Below, piece after piece: positions 54,256-63,699 of a DNA stretch of 64,000 nucleotides. Source of the DNA: Candidatus Latescibacterota bacterium (GTDB lineage: Bacteria; Latescibacterota; UBA2968). The stretch lies in NCBI GenBank assembly GCA_022824945.1, contig JAJDYX010000036.1, forward strand, positions 31,548-95,547. Direction: 5' to 3'. The first letter of the stretch is position 1, and every line of letters begins with the position of its first letter. Below the pieces are notes generated by a model. The model searched no databases. It saw only the letters and a program-made list of their open reading frames with translations, and had not been told where the DNA came from. The translations under genes and the position numbers were made by a program.

Positions 54256-55332
54256 GTGCTGAAAATCAAGGTAGTTGTGTTGTTTTTTCTCTTTTTGTGT
54301 CAGACTGCTGAGAGCAAAGAACTAAGTCCAGATATACAGTTACTGATTGCTCATGGGTTTATTAAAGAAGCAAAACTTGAGTTGATTGCCGTGGCTCGCA
54401 ATCCTGCAAATAGTGACCCAGAGAAAATACAGGCTCTATTGATTTTGGACACTATAGCATCAAATAACACAGAAAAAAAAGTTGTTTTGGAGATGCTATG
54501 TGACATTGACAACAAATACTTGCCGCAGCTAAAACAATTTGAGGCTGATGTTTTAAAGGAGAAAGAGCAAGAGAAATTAGCCCAGCAAAGGCTCCGAGAT
54601 GAGGAACACGCCAAACAGTATCTTGAACATGCAAAGTTATGGAGAAAACGGATAAGAGAATGGAAGGATAGTTCCAAAGATATTTCCGATTATTATGACT
54701 ATGAAGAGTTGGTGGCGTCTATGGAATTTTGGCTTAACAAGGCACTAAATCAGATTCCCAACTCTGATGTATCCAAGGAAGCCTTTGAATTTTATTTTGA
54801 TGTTCTATTTCAGGACCTGCTTAAGCTTAAGCCAGGATTCCTTAACCTCATCCTTTCTAACATAGATGGAAAGAATTTTGAAGAAAATATAGTTAAAATT
54901 GTCAATGGTCTTGAAATTTATGAGACAATGTATCCCGACTCTCCAGAGATTTTGCAACGGCTGTGGGATCTGCATACTATTTATTACCTGTTGTCTCGGG
55001 AACGTCCATGGACGAAAAAGCAGCGGGATTTAACTTATTTCGGGTCTATGTCTGATATGTACATGCTGTCGATAAAATGGTTAGACCGTATTATGAAAAT
55101 ATCCGAGGATAAGGAGAATTTCTATTCTGATATGGTACGTCGAAGATATCGGTTTCTGTCTCGTGAATTCCACCGTTATGTCTTTGTGGATGAAAAGAAC
55201 CAAGTTGTCCGTCGTCGGGTCACTGGTAGATTTAAACTTGTAGCAACAGAAAACCTGCAAAGGATACATGCAGAAATCAGTCGAAGAGTCACGAAGTACC
55301 CCGTTATAGAAATATCTCCTGTGGCCCAGTAG
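54256..55332 (+). CDS. Hypothetical exported protein, AT-rich
   Basis: 358 residues from GTG 54256 (AAGGAGAAGTCTC). Signal peptide MLKIKVVVLFFLFLCQTAES, then an all-helical soluble region with a charged coiled coil at about 95-145. No recognised domain. Base and codon use are clearly more AT-rich than in neighbouring genes, suggesting recent transfer. A weaker hairpin (AAAACAG...CTGTTTT) follows the stop. Lying among Uma2, pentapeptide and HicB genes, it belongs to an accessory patch. Confidence 0.65.
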   Translation: MLKIKVVVLFFLFLCQTAESKELSPDIQLLIAHGFIKEAKLELIAVARNPANSDPEKIQALLILDTIASNNTEKKVVLEMLCDIDNKYLPQLKQFEADVLKEKEQEKLAQQRLRDEEHAKQYLEHAKLWRKRIREWKDSSKDISDYYDYEELVASMEFWLNKALNQIPNSDVSKEAFEFYFDVLFQDLLKLKPGFLNLILSNIDGKNFEENIVKIVNGLEIYETMYPDSPEILQRLWDLHTIYYLLSRERPWTKKQRDLTYFGSMSDMYMLSIKWLDRIMKISEDKENFYSDMVRRRYRFLSREFHRYVFVDEKNQVVRRRVTGRFKLVATENLQRIHAEISRRVTKYPVIEISPVAQ

Positions 55333-55433
55333 TCATAAAAACAGTCCCCGTGATAAGTGGCTGTTTTCTTTATACGTATTTGTGAATTGAACCACTATCT
55401 GCCAACATGCTCTGTCGGCCCACTGCCCGCGTC

Positions 55434-55640
55434 TCATTCTTGAGAATAACGTTGTGTGACCGCCTTTGCGGCTTCGTCGAGACCGGAAAAAAGGCTTTCG
55501 CGGGTGATGTTCAGGAGGCTTAGATCGTTCATAATATCCTGCTTGTTCGCATCTTGCACAGTCAACCTGTAATGGTCGTAAACTGTAAACTCTGCGTTCC
55601 TGTTCAGGATTTCATCGCGCTCAAACCGCTCGTGAAACAC
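55434..55640 (-). pseudogene. Severed C-terminal tail of an FRG-domain protein
   Basis: 68 residues, most of them matching the FRG end pattern: YRLTVQDANKQDIMNDLSLLNITRESLFSGLDEAAKAVTQRY, where 'nI...sLF..LDe.A' is the signature. The catalytic-looking front half of the domain is gone. It lies 24 bases past the stop of the pentapeptide-repeat gene on the same strand. Pentapeptide-FRG fusions are found in similar genomes, so it is probably the remnant of one after an internal deletion. Confidence 0.6.
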
Positions 55641-55664
55641 CGATCTGTTCCAGTATTCTGGAAC

Positions 55665-56423
55665 TTATCCATACTGTCTCGCTTTCCACAGTTTAGCTTT
55701 CCATATCTGCGAATGCGATATATTTGTGTTAATGAGCTTTGCAGAGACGAGATTTGCGCCAGCGACTGTCGCTTTCGTCAGGTTGGCATTGGAAAGATCG
55801 GCATCGGAAAAATCGGCATCAGAAAGGTCGGCACAGGTCAGATCGGCATAGATGAGAGTCGCTCCCTTGAGCTTGGCGCGGGTCAGATCGGCACAGGTCA
55901 GATCGGCTTGAAAAAGGTCGGCACCAGTGAGATCAGCACAGGTGAGATCAGCTTCAAAGAACTTGGCACGGGTGAGTTGGACATTGTCAGGTTTGTAATC
56001 GGACAAGTATGCTCTCTTTTGAAGCAAAAATTGATCAGGACGTTTAATGTTGATAGGGCCTACTTGGGCGAAATTGGCACTATTGAGTTTAGCGCGAGAA
56101 AAATTAGCGTCGGTTAAGTTGGCCTCCCTGAACTGAGCATAAGGGAGATCGGCATGGGTCAGATCGGCACAGGTCAGATCGGCTTTGGAAAAGTCGGCAC
56201 CCACGAGATCGGCACAAGAGAGGTTGACATCAGTGAGTTTGGCTTTCCGTAAATTGATTTCAGCAAGAGGACTTTGATCGTTGTGGTCGAGCTTGCCCGC
56301 CTCCTGAAACTTTTTGGAGATGTCCACACCTGATAGATCCGGCACAAAATCTTCGCGCTCGCGCCTCGCGTTCCATGCCTCGACACCTTCGAGAAGCCAT
56401 TTAATGTGTTGTGCATTTGCCAT
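55665..56423 (-). CDS. Pentapeptide-repeat protein
   Basis: 252 residues from the ATG at 56423 (GGAGAAAGAGAT before it; the earlier Met at 56447 is in the untranslated lead). The N terminus (HIKWLLEGVEAWNARR.REDFVPDLSGVDIS) is an organising helix common in pentapeptide proteins. Then about 30 A(D/N)LxX units run to the end (ADLTCADLTHADLPYAQF and so on), forming a right-handed quadrilateral beta-helix, broken once by IKRPDQFLLQKRAYLSDYK. The C terminus HSQIWKAKLWKARQYG looks cut at a point where an FRG-like domain would begin. Confidence 0.82.
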   Translation of the reverse strand: MANAQHIKWLLEGVEAWNARREREDFVPDLSGVDISKKFQEAGKLDHNDQSPLAEINLRKAKLTDVNLSCADLVGADFSKADLTCADLTHADLPYAQFREANLTDANFSRAKLNSANFAQVGPINIKRPDQFLLQKRAYLSDYKPDNVQLTRAKFFEADLTCADLTGADLFQADLTCADLTRAKLKGATLIYADLTCADLSDADFSDADLSNANLTKATVAGANLVSAKLINTNISHSQIWKAKLWKARQYG

Positions 56424-56514
56424 ATCTCTTTCTCCTCTACATCCCAAAATTTCATCCGTTTAATCGTTTCAAATCAATATAGCCAACATTATAGCATCGT
56501 GCAAGGTCGCCGCT

Positions 56515-56691
56515 TTATTTCAGAGCGTCTTCACCCTCGACCTCAAGCCGGAGTGCAATCGCCTCCTCCATCCGTTCAAGCAACAGGTCAATTGACTTGC
56601 CCTGGGTATGACAACCCGGAAGAGCAGGAACACTCCCGACATAATACCCATCTTCATCCTTCTCTATTACAATCGTGTATTCAGTGCTCAT
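56515..56691 (-). CDS. HicB-family antitoxin-like protein, orphan
   Basis: 58 residues, too short for many ORF finders. MSTEYTIVIEKDEDGYYVGSVPALPGCHTQGKSIDLLLERMEEAIALRLE is the HicB partial RNase H fold, with the GYYVGSVPALPGCHTQG hallmark. GGAGAATCAA precedes the ATG. In a normal system a 60-70 residue HicA toxin with a double-stranded RNA-binding fold would be next to it, but neither flank encodes one. HicB-like proteins without a toxin can act as solitary regulators. The 56,692-56,811 stretch upstream shows nothing else. Confidence 0.82.
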   Translation of the reverse strand: MSTEYTIVIEKDEDGYYVGSVPALPGCHTQGKSIDLLLERMEEAIALRLEVEGEDALK

Positions 56692-56811
56692 TTGATTCTC
56701 CCATAGCGTCGCATTCCTCTTGAACAGCCATCCTTCCTTGTCTCTCGCCTTTTATCTCTCCATCTCTATTCCCCTGTGCGCTTGTGCTACGGGCCTCTGA
56801 CCTAAGGGTTT

Positions 56812-56848
56812 TATCCTGCTCATCCTTTCATCCTGTAAATCCTGATTC
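56812..56848. repeat. ATCCTG-unit intergenic repeat
   Basis: Four ATCCT(G/T) units follow at 8-9 base spacing (ATCCTGCTC, ATCCTTTC, ATCCTGTAA, ATCCTGATT). Similar runs reading GGATTTACAGGATGAAAGGATG on the other strand are scattered in many environmental genomes. It lies 11 bases beyond the selB stop. Confidence 0.55.
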
Positions 56849-56859
56849 CGACAATGTTT

Positions 56860-58755
56860 TCATCCCAACACCCGCACATCTCCCTGCCGAATAGTTATGC
56901 CCTGTGTATCAAAATAATTTAACAACGGTACGGCAAATTTGCGCGTGGTGCCGATCAGACTGCGAAACGTCGATACATCGATCTCTCCATTTTCTTTCAA
57001 ATAATCGACTAATTGCCGCGTCACGTCTTCCATCACCTCCGGGTGAAAGAGCAACGCATCGTCCAGACGCACCAAACCTCCCATAGCCTGCATGGCCGAC
57101 ACCACATCGCGCACAGATCTCGCGTTGACCTGGATGGCATCGGGCAATGTCTTCAAGTCCTCAGGCGTCGTCCCCCCATCTTTTAATACCCGCGCAATAG
57201 CATCGCAAATCTCCTCTTGCTCGGGCGTCAACGCAATTTTGTAATCGCGCAACCGAATCAGCGCATTATCGCTTTTTAAGACACCCGCATGAACCAGATG
57301 TTCAACACCATACGCAAACAAATCATCAGAAGGTTCACCTTGCACCAATGCGCGAAGCTCCTCGCGACGCGCACCAGGCCGGAGGGGATGCGCCTCGTGA
57401 AAAACTCCCATCGCAGCGCCAATCCCGTCCAGCAATTCCCGCCAGCACATCGCGTGGACATACATCGCTTTACCCGCCTGTACATAAGAAACCACATCAC
57501 CCGAATCGACGAGCGCGGTTAACTGACTCTCAATCCCGCTCGCAGACACCGCCATCTCAGATGCGAGTTGTAGCGCGGTTCGCGGTTGCAATCGCGCGGC
57601 CTTTAAGCGCGTCAACAAAACCTGTGTTGGATCATCCTGCTCCAATTCTCGCAATGCGTCAATGACATCGTCCCGAAACCGCCGATGCTTCACGGGTTGC
57701 GGATCCAGCACCACGCCACCACCCAGCGTTTGCACCGGAGAATACCGTCGGATCACAAACCGATCTCCCCGCGCGGCAACGCCCGGTTCTTCCAGACGCA
57801 ACTGCACCAGTTGCGATTCACCCGGCAACAATGTCTCACCTTCGAGCAACACCACGCGGGCCAAAACCTCTCGCGGCCCCATAAGCAGATGTACGCGCGT
57901 GCGATTGGTCACATGCGCGGGTGCATCGGGTAACATGTGCAATCGCGCATCGATCATATACGTCGTCTCAAAATACCCCGGTTGTGCCAGAAAATCACCC
58001 CGCGACACTTCATCTACTTCGACCCCGCTTATATTAATAGCCGCACGCGCCCCCACCTGTGCCACATCTACATCCCGCCCATGCGTTTGCACACCGCGCA
58101 CGCGCACATTTTTGCCCGACGGCAACAGCGACAATGCATCGCGCACGCGCACATCCCCTGAAATCACAGTACCCGTCACCACAGTGCCAAATCCCTGCAC
58201 GGAAAAAGCGCGATCAACGGGCAAGCGAAAAATGCCCTGATCTGGCCGCGCCACAACCCTTGCGACCTCCGCCTCAACCGCCGAACGCAACGCATCGATC
58301 CCCTCACCCGTGATCGACGATACGGGCACAATCGGCGCATCCTCCAAAAATGTATCGGCAAACACCTCCCGCAATTCCTCTTCCACCAGTTCCAGCCACT
58401 CCTCTTCCACCAGATCGACTTTGGTCAACACCACAATACCGCGCGGCACGCCCAGCAGATTCAAAATACCCAGATGCTCGCGCGTCTGCGGCATCACCCC
58501 ATCGTCGGCAGCCACCACAAAAAGTGCCAGATCAACCGTACACACACCCGTCACCATATTCTTGACAAACCGCTCGTGCCCGGGCACATCGATAATGGTC
58601 ACATTGTCTTTCCAATACGCAAAACCAATATCAATGGTCACGCCGCGATCGCGCTCCTCCGGCAAAGTATCGGTCTCAATACCCGTCAATGCCTTGACCA
58701 GTGCCGTCTTGCCGTGATCGATATGCCCAGCCGTTCCAATAATCACATGCGCCAT
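56860..58755 (-). CDS. selB: Selenocysteine-specific elongation factor SelB
   Basis: 631 residues that deliver Sec-tRNA to UGA codons marked by a SECIS stem. The GTPase has GHIDHGKTALVKAL (G1), RGVTIDIGF, DVPGHERFVKNM (G3) and LTKVDLVE (G4); domains II and III follow with FSVQGFGTVVTGTV; the C-terminal winged-helix repeats (about 375-631) bind SECIS RNA. It begins in the last base of the selA stop (TGATG), so the two are coupled. No selenoprotein gene or selC is visible in the window. Confidence 0.96.
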   Translation of the reverse strand: MAHVIIGTAGHIDHGKTALVKALTGIETDTLPEERDRGVTIDIGFAYWKDNVTIIDVPGHERFVKNMVTGVCTVDLALFVVAADDGVMPQTREHLGILNLLGVPRGIVVLTKVDLVEEEWLELVEEELREVFADTFLEDAPIVPVSSITGEGIDALRSAVEAEVARVVARPDQGIFRLPVDRAFSVQGFGTVVTGTVISGDVRVRDALSLLPSGKNVRVRGVQTHGRDVDVAQVGARAAINISGVEVDEVSRGDFLAQPGYFETTYMIDARLHMLPDAPAHVTNRTRVHLLMGPREVLARVVLLEGETLLPGESQLVQLRLEEPGVAARGDRFVIRRYSPVQTLGGGVVLDPQPVKHRRFRDDVIDALRELEQDDPTQVLLTRLKAARLQPRTALQLASEMAVSASGIESQLTALVDSGDVVSYVQAGKAMYVHAMCWRELLDGIGAAMGVFHEAHPLRPGARREELRALVQGEPSDDLFAYGVEHLVHAGVLKSDNALIRLRDYKIALTPEQEEICDAIARVLKDGGTTPEDLKTLPDAIQVNARSVRDVVSAMQAMGGLVRLDDALLFHPEVMEDVTRQLVDYLKENGEIDVSTFRSLIGTTRKFAVPLLNYFDTQGITIRQGDVRVLG

Positions 58756-60161
58756 CAGCCCCGCGCTCCTATTTTCACAGCATCGCCCACAATACTCACT
58801 TCGTCATCTCTTATCGTGCGCAAATCCAGAAATAACTGGTCATCGCGCACATAGCAAACAACGGGCGGATCATAGCGGCGCAACTCATTAGAAAGGGACA
58901 AAATATCGCCACCTGAAATTGCGACTGCAACACTCGGGATATCTTCCAAAGGCAGCGCACCACTGCCGGTCTGTGCCTGAGAATCGACCAATTCGCACTT
59001 AAAACCCTCAGGCTCACCGATCACCCGCAACAACCTCTGACCGCGTCGCTCAAGCGTTGTCACAAGCTCTGTCAACATGCGAAGTGTGGGATGTTCACGC
59101 GCCAATGCCTCTGGATTTAAGAACAGTTTCAACGTCGCTTCCAGCGCGGCATACGTCAGCTTTCCACAACGCAACGCGCGCATCAAGGGATTTTTGCGAA
59201 TTTGTTCTACCACATTTTGTTTGCCCACAATAATCCCACACTGCGGCCCGCCGAGAACCTTATCACCGCTAAACATCACCACATCTACCCCGGCGGAAAT
59301 ACTATCGGATATCAGCGGCTCATAAGGCAACCCGTAATCCCGCAAATTGACCAGCACACCACCGCCCAAATCGTGCGCCACAGGCACGCCGCGTTGTCGT
59401 CCCAATGCCACCATATCTTCCAGTGCAACTTCAGCGGTAAATCCCATCACCTTGTAATTGCTCGGATGCACCGCCAGCATCACCCCCGTATTTTCCGTCA
59501 AAGCGTTTTCGTAATCGCTCAAATGAGTGCGATTGGTCGTACCCACCTCAACGAGTTGCGCCCCGCTACGCGACATAATATCGGGAATGCGGAACGACCC
59601 CCCAATCTCGACCAGTTGCCCGCGCGACACAATCGCCTCCTTGCCGCCAGCCAGTGTATTTAACGTCAACAAAACAGCCGCTGCATTGTTATTTGTAATC
59701 GCAGCGGCTTCGGCACCGGTCAACTCACACAGCAAATTTTCTACAAGCGTCGTACGCGACCCGCGCTGTCCAGTCTCCAGATCCAATTCCAAATTGCTAT
59801 ACGAGCCAGCAATACCAGCAATATGTTTTACCGCAACATTTGGCAGTGGCGCACGCCCCAAATTGGTATGCAGAATAACCCCTGTCGCGTTCACAACACG
59901 CCTGAGATTTGGCGCGAGTGAATCTGACAATTGACTCTGCACATCTGCGACAATCCATTCGGTCAACGCCTCACGCGACGCACCCACCACCTCGCCATCG
60001 CGCATCATTCCCCGCACGCGGTCTATCGCTCGCCGAATCATATCGGTCAAAACAGACGTCCCACACCGCTTTGACAGCACCTGTATCGCACGATCATTGA
60101 GCACCCGATCCACACCGGGAATGATTGAATAATCTATGTTTTTTTTTGAATTACCATTCAT
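58755..60161 (-). CDS. selA: L-seryl-tRNA(Sec) selenium transferase SelA
   Basis: 468 residues, PLP-dependent, converting Ser-tRNA(Sec) to Sec-tRNA(Sec). The PLP Lys is K301 in MFSGDKVLGGPQCG; GASREALTEWIVADVQ, RRVVNATGVILHTNLGRAPL and ITNNNAAAVLLTL are typical SelA segments. The N-terminal domain that binds tRNA(Sec) is intact. The start lies ten bases downstream of the GWxTD gene on the same strand, so the three may be one transcript. Confidence 0.96.
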   Translation of the reverse strand: MNGNSKKNIDYSIIPGVDRVLNDRAIQVLSKRCGTSVLTDMIRRAIDRVRGMMRDGEVVGASREALTEWIVADVQSQLSDSLAPNLRRVVNATGVILHTNLGRAPLPNVAVKHIAGIAGSYSNLELDLETGQRGSRTTLVENLLCELTGAEAAAITNNNAAAVLLTLNTLAGGKEAIVSRGQLVEIGGSFRIPDIMSRSGAQLVEVGTTNRTHLSDYENALTENTGVMLAVHPSNYKVMGFTAEVALEDMVALGRQRGVPVAHDLGGGVLVNLRDYGLPYEPLISDSISAGVDVVMFSGDKVLGGPQCGIIVGKQNVVEQIRKNPLMRALRCGKLTYAALEATLKLFLNPEALAREHPTLRMLTELVTTLERRGQRLLRVIGEPEGFKCELVDSQAQTGSGALPLEDIPSVAVAISGGDILSLSNELRRYDPPVVCYVRDDQLFLDLRTIRDDEVSIVGDAVKIGARG

Positions 60162-60171
60162 AGTTCACTGC

Positions 60172-61788
60172 CTACGGCACAATCTTAAACACAATCTCTT
60201 GCGTCACATTGCGATCTGCCAGCAAATCCGTCACTTTGACGCGGACTTCTTGACCGCCCGGCTCGGCATCTTTCAAGTCCAATTCGACATACGCCATATC
60301 CTCTGTGGTATCACCCGATTGCTCATAAGAAATCACCACTTCCCGGCGCTTCTCTTGCAAGCGCAACATCCGGCCCAATCCGCGCAGCGCGCGAATCGGC
60401 GCAAGTCCTTTTTCCTGAGCGCGAAAAGAATAATCCACGCGATACCTTGTCCGTCCAAATTCATTGCGTTTCAAATTGTACACTTCAAAATAGACAAATG
60501 CATTTTGATCTGGGCGAAACGCCTTTGATGCCATTGGAATTATTTTAAATCCGCGTTTTTGAAACGGACCTTGCTCTTCACTCGGACCAACAAAGAATGC
60601 AAGGGCAATATCGCTCATCAGAAGATCATCGCGCTGCGAAAAATCTGCTACGGCCAGTGATTGCTGATACACCTGCGATTTTCCCGACACCACATCGCGA
60701 ATCTGAAAAGAAAGATAGTGCAGCCCCGCTTCAACCTCAAACGCGAGCACGCCCGGAATAAACGCCCCATCCAACACTTGCTGGTCTGAAGGCGCTTGAA
60801 ATGTCAATTGATCCTGCACGCGATAGACCTCTGTCCACAGGCTATCAAACATCGCAAGACCGCGGTCCAGCATCACCTGATCGGTTTTGTCATCAACGGG
60901 CAACCGCGCCATTTCCGCAGCCGGTAACCCATAGTAGATCTCCAGCCGCGTCGCGCCATCTTCACCGCGAAATCCAGCGGGAAAATAATAAAAATCAACT
61001 GGGAGCGCGGCAATATCTGCATCGTAAACAGAGGGCTGATGCGCTGCCACTTGCCGCAAAACCATCTCACCTTGATACGCCATCAAATCCATTGTTAGTG
61101 ACATACTCAAACCCTCGGGCATCGGTGCAAAATCATACCTGTTCCCCTTGCCACGGCGCACAAAATCAAACTCTGTACCCCCCTCCAAATCCGCATACAC
61201 CCAATACTCCCACCACGACACCGCTGGCACGGGAAAAATGGGTTGCCCTGGCCTGATCCTCAGGGCAATACGTCTGCGATTTACGTAATTTTGCCGCGCA
61301 TCCTGTATCTCTCGATCCATCTCATTTTGAATATCGCCCGACTTACTCGTGTGATCGGGCTTGCCAAACCGCACATAAACCTCGCCTCGATCATCCCATG
61401 GGAACTCTCCCTGACCGTAATATCGGCGCGCATACGCCACGCGCCGATAATGCTCAATGAGCCGCTCATTGGCCTTTGTCAACGGCGAGGGATCCAGGCG
61501 TCGCCAAAAGCGATCAATCAACCCGGCGCGTTTTTCCTTATCCGCATCCCGATAAATTTCCAGATCCTCGGGCAATGCCACCTGCGCCAAATCGCGATAG
61601 AGCACCTGCTCTTCTTCTGACAAGTCTTTGATATAGTCTTCAAACAGCGCCTGTGCCTTCGCATAATCTCGAACAGACTGTGCCCGAACCGCCTGTACCA
61701 GTAGCGGATCGTCAAAATCGCCTTCCTGCGCCCAAAGCGTTGTGCTCAACACACACACCATCAGAAAACCCGTCAATATCGCATGCAT
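60172..61788 (-). CDS. GWxTD domain exported protein
   Basis: 538 residues from the Met at 61788 (signal peptide MHAILTGFLMVCVLSTTLWAQ); AAGGTGG precedes it. No TPR block. The GWxTD core is FWRRLDPSPLTKANERLIEHYRRVAYARRYYG and FPWDDRGEVYVRFGKPDH. The C-terminal third matches the other GWxTD protein (KIIPMASKAFRPDQNAFVYFEVYNLKRNEFG). The two are paralogues with different N-terminal parts. Function unknown. Confidence 0.85.
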   Translation of the reverse strand: MHAILTGFLMVCVLSTTLWAQEGDFDDPLLVQAVRAQSVRDYAKAQALFEDYIKDLSEEEQVLYRDLAQVALPEDLEIYRDADKEKRAGLIDRFWRRLDPSPLTKANERLIEHYRRVAYARRYYGQGEFPWDDRGEVYVRFGKPDHTSKSGDIQNEMDREIQDARQNYVNRRRIALRIRPGQPIFPVPAVSWWEYWVYADLEGGTEFDFVRRGKGNRYDFAPMPEGLSMSLTMDLMAYQGEMVLRQVAAHQPSVYDADIAALPVDFYYFPAGFRGEDGATRLEIYYGLPAAEMARLPVDDKTDQVMLDRGLAMFDSLWTEVYRVQDQLTFQAPSDQQVLDGAFIPGVLAFEVEAGLHYLSFQIRDVVSGKSQVYQQSLAVADFSQRDDLLMSDIALAFFVGPSEEQGPFQKRGFKIIPMASKAFRPDQNAFVYFEVYNLKRNEFGRTRYRVDYSFRAQEKGLAPIRALRGLGRMLRLQEKRREVVISYEQSGDTTEDMAYVELDLKDAEPGGQEVRVKVTDLLADRNVTQEIVFKIVP

Positions 61789-61873
61789 AACAACCACCTT
61801 GTGAAATGTAGGTATGCCTAAATCAAATCTACCCGATAATCCCTCAACCCGCAAAGAAAATTTCCCTCATTTA

Positions 61874-61902
61874 TTGACAAGCACCACACCTGCATGTATC
61901 TT
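61874..61902 (+). promoter_or_regulatory. Sigma-70-type promoter of the aldolase
   Basis: TTGACA (61874-61879), 17 bases, TATCTT (61897-61902). About 110 bases before the aldolase ATG, leaving a 5' leader of about 100 bases. Confidence 0.65.
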
Positions 61903-62012
61903 TTTCACCTATTTTTCAAAGTACCAAAAAAATGTTTATATCTCCACGTTCTCTCCTGTAACCTCAAATTTGTGATACCGGTTCCAATTTAATTTCTCAG
62001 AAGGAGTTCTCC

Positions 62013-63086
62013 ATGGCAGTTGCTGTTCAAAGTGACATTGACAAAATCGCAGACTACCTCGGCAATGACGCTGACGACTTACTCGATTACGAAGCACTGG
62101 TAAATAAAAACTTTCTCACACTGCCCGGTCCCGACTTTATCGACCGGGTCTTTGCAGATTCCGACCGCACCATTCCCGTGCTCAACAATCTGCAACGCCT
62201 CTACGGTTCAGGGCGGCTCTCAGGCACCGGGTACATTTCCATTCTCCCCATTGACCAGGGGATCGAACACTCTGGCGGCGCGTCCTTTGCCCCCAACCCC
62301 ATCTACTTTGACCCCGAAAACATCGTCAAACTCGCCATTGAAGGGGGCTGTAATGCCGTGGCAACCACACTGGGTGTACTCGGGATGGTTGCCCGTCAAT
62401 ACGCCCACAAAATTCCCTTCATCCTCAAATTCAACCACAATCAACTGCTCACGTACCCCTCGCAATACGACCAGGTCGTATTTGGACAAGTCGAACAAGC
62501 CTGGGAAATGGGGTGTGCAGGCGTAGGAGCCACAATTTATTTTGGCTCACCTGAATCCAACCGACAAATTGTCGAAATCAGCGAAGCATTTGCCCGCGCA
62601 CACGAACTGGGGCTATTTACCGTACTGTGGTGCTATTTGCGCAACTCGGCATTTGCGACCGACGACATCGACTACCACGAAGCCGCGGACCTCACGGGAC
62701 AGGCCAACCACCTCGGTGTCACCATTGGCGCAGACATCATCAAACAAAAATTGCCGACCAACAACAACGGTTACACAGCCCTGAATTTTGGACGCACCCA
62801 CGACAAAGTCTATACCGAACTCTCGTCTGATCACCCCATTGACCTGTGTCGCTATCAGGTCGTCAATTGTTACATGGGCAAAGCCGGACTGATCAATTCC
62901 GGAGGCGCATCTTCAGGTGCCAGTGATTACGCCGAAGCCGTGCGAACCGCTGTAATCAACAAACGCGCCGGAGGCACGGGCCTCATCTCTGGGCGCAAGG
63001 CATTTCAACGCCCCATGCACGAAGGCATCCAACTCCTCAACGACATACAAGACGTCTATCTCTGTCCCGATGTAACCATCGCCTGA
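62013..63086 (+). CDS. Fructose-bisphosphate aldolase class I (FbaB/DhnA type)
   Basis: 357 residues. [35 protein letters not shown] and [11 protein letters not shown] with the Schiff-base Lys match the DhnA-type class I aldolase of archaea and bacteria; the tail [36 protein letters not shown] closes the phosphate site. AGAAGGAG precedes the ATG. It works in glycolysis and gluconeogenesis, joining the triose products from sugar-acid catabolism. Confidence 0.93.
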   Translation: MAVAVQSDIDKIADYLGNDADDLLDYEALVNKNFLTLPGPDFIDRVFADSDRTIPVLNNLQRLYGSGRLSGTGYISILPIDQGIEHSGGASFAPNPIYFDPENIVKLAIEGGCNAVATTLGVLGMVARQYAHKIPFILKFNHNQLLTYPSQYDQVVFGQVEQAWEMGCAGVGATIYFGSPESNRQIVEISEAFARAHELGLFTVLWCYLRNSAFATDDIDYHEAADLTGQANHLGVTIGADIIKQKLPTNNNGYTALNFGRTHDKVYTELSSDHPIDLCRYQVVNCYMGKAGLINSGGASSGASDYAEAVRTAVINKRAGGTGLISGRKAFQRPMHEGIQLLNDIQDVYLCPDVTIA

Positions 63087-63105
63087 TTCACACACATAAA
63101 AAAAT

Positions 63106-63143
63106 CGGAGCTTTCGATCTATCGAAGGCTCCGGCTTTTGTTT
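63106..63143 (+). terminator. Terminator after the aldolase
   Basis: CGGAGCTTTCGAT (63106-63118) pairs with ATCGAAGGCTCCG (63121-63133) with one G-U wobble, then GCTTTTGTTTT. It may serve both the aldolase and the convergent gene at 63,159. Confidence 0.85.
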
Positions 63144-63158
63144 TATCTCATCGGGATC

Positions 63159-63596
63159 TCATTCCACCAACTTTTCACCGTCAAAAATCATTTTGTCCTT
63201 TTCGTAAATCGCCCCCGTTTCTTCATCCAACTCGTACTTCATCAACTGCCCCATAGACATGTGGTTAAACACTTCTTTGGGATCGCCGTATTTTTCCAGC
63301 AATTTTTCAATCGGGCCTTCAAACTCATAAGTCCGTCGCTTGGGCCGTTCGCGCGCTCGGCGCTCGGATTCTTCCTTGCTCAAAATGGGCAATCGCTCGG
63401 CAGCGGGACCCAATCGACTCGCGTATTCCTGCCGTCTGCGGTACTGATCGTGCCGCTTTTCAACCTCGTCCTTGTCCTCTTCTCGCTCCTTGTGACTGAG
63501 CAAATCTCCTTCCCGCTCTGACCACTTTTCTCGCTCGCGCTCGCGCACATCATCGCGGCCCACTTTTCGCATAATATCTCGCAGTGAATCACTCAT
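63159..63596 (-). CDS. Highly charged hypothetical protein
   Basis: 145 residues. About half are Arg, Lys, Glu or Asp in the central 20-90 stretch (coiled coil or disordered), followed by a more ordered C terminus (GPIEKLLEKYGDPKEVFNHMSMGQLMKYELDEETGAIYEKDKMIF). GGAGGG lies nine bases before the ATG. No known family recognised. Convergent with the aldolase. Confidence 0.65.
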   Translation of the reverse strand: MSDSLRDIMRKVGRDDVREREREKWSEREGDLLSHKEREEDKDEVEKRHDQYRRRQEYASRLGPAAERLPILSKEESERRARERPKRRTYEFEGPIEKLLEKYGDPKEVFNHMSMGQLMKYELDEETGAIYEKDKMIFDGEKLVE

Positions 63597-63699
63597 CTTT
63601 CAAACCCTCCAAAGCCAGATAAATTCAAGACTACCGGATAACTCAAAAATAACGCACCACATCCCACTTGTCAAAAGGTAATTCCCACTTGTGACTACT

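Noticed and set aside
55554..56117. A 187-residue plus-strand frame with repetitive GTGQIG-like units
   Set aside because: It is the antisense of the pentapeptide-repeat gene; its regularity comes from the repeat DNA, and the minus-strand frame has the proper A(D/N)LxX periodicity and a ribosome site.
56440..56514. HicA toxin next to HicB
   Set aside because: Reading all frames of the flank gives only short peptides without the HicA 'GSH' motif.
58755..61788. Selenoprotein or selC gene near selAB
   Set aside because: No in-frame TGA continuation with a downstream stem, and no long-extra-arm tRNA pattern was found.
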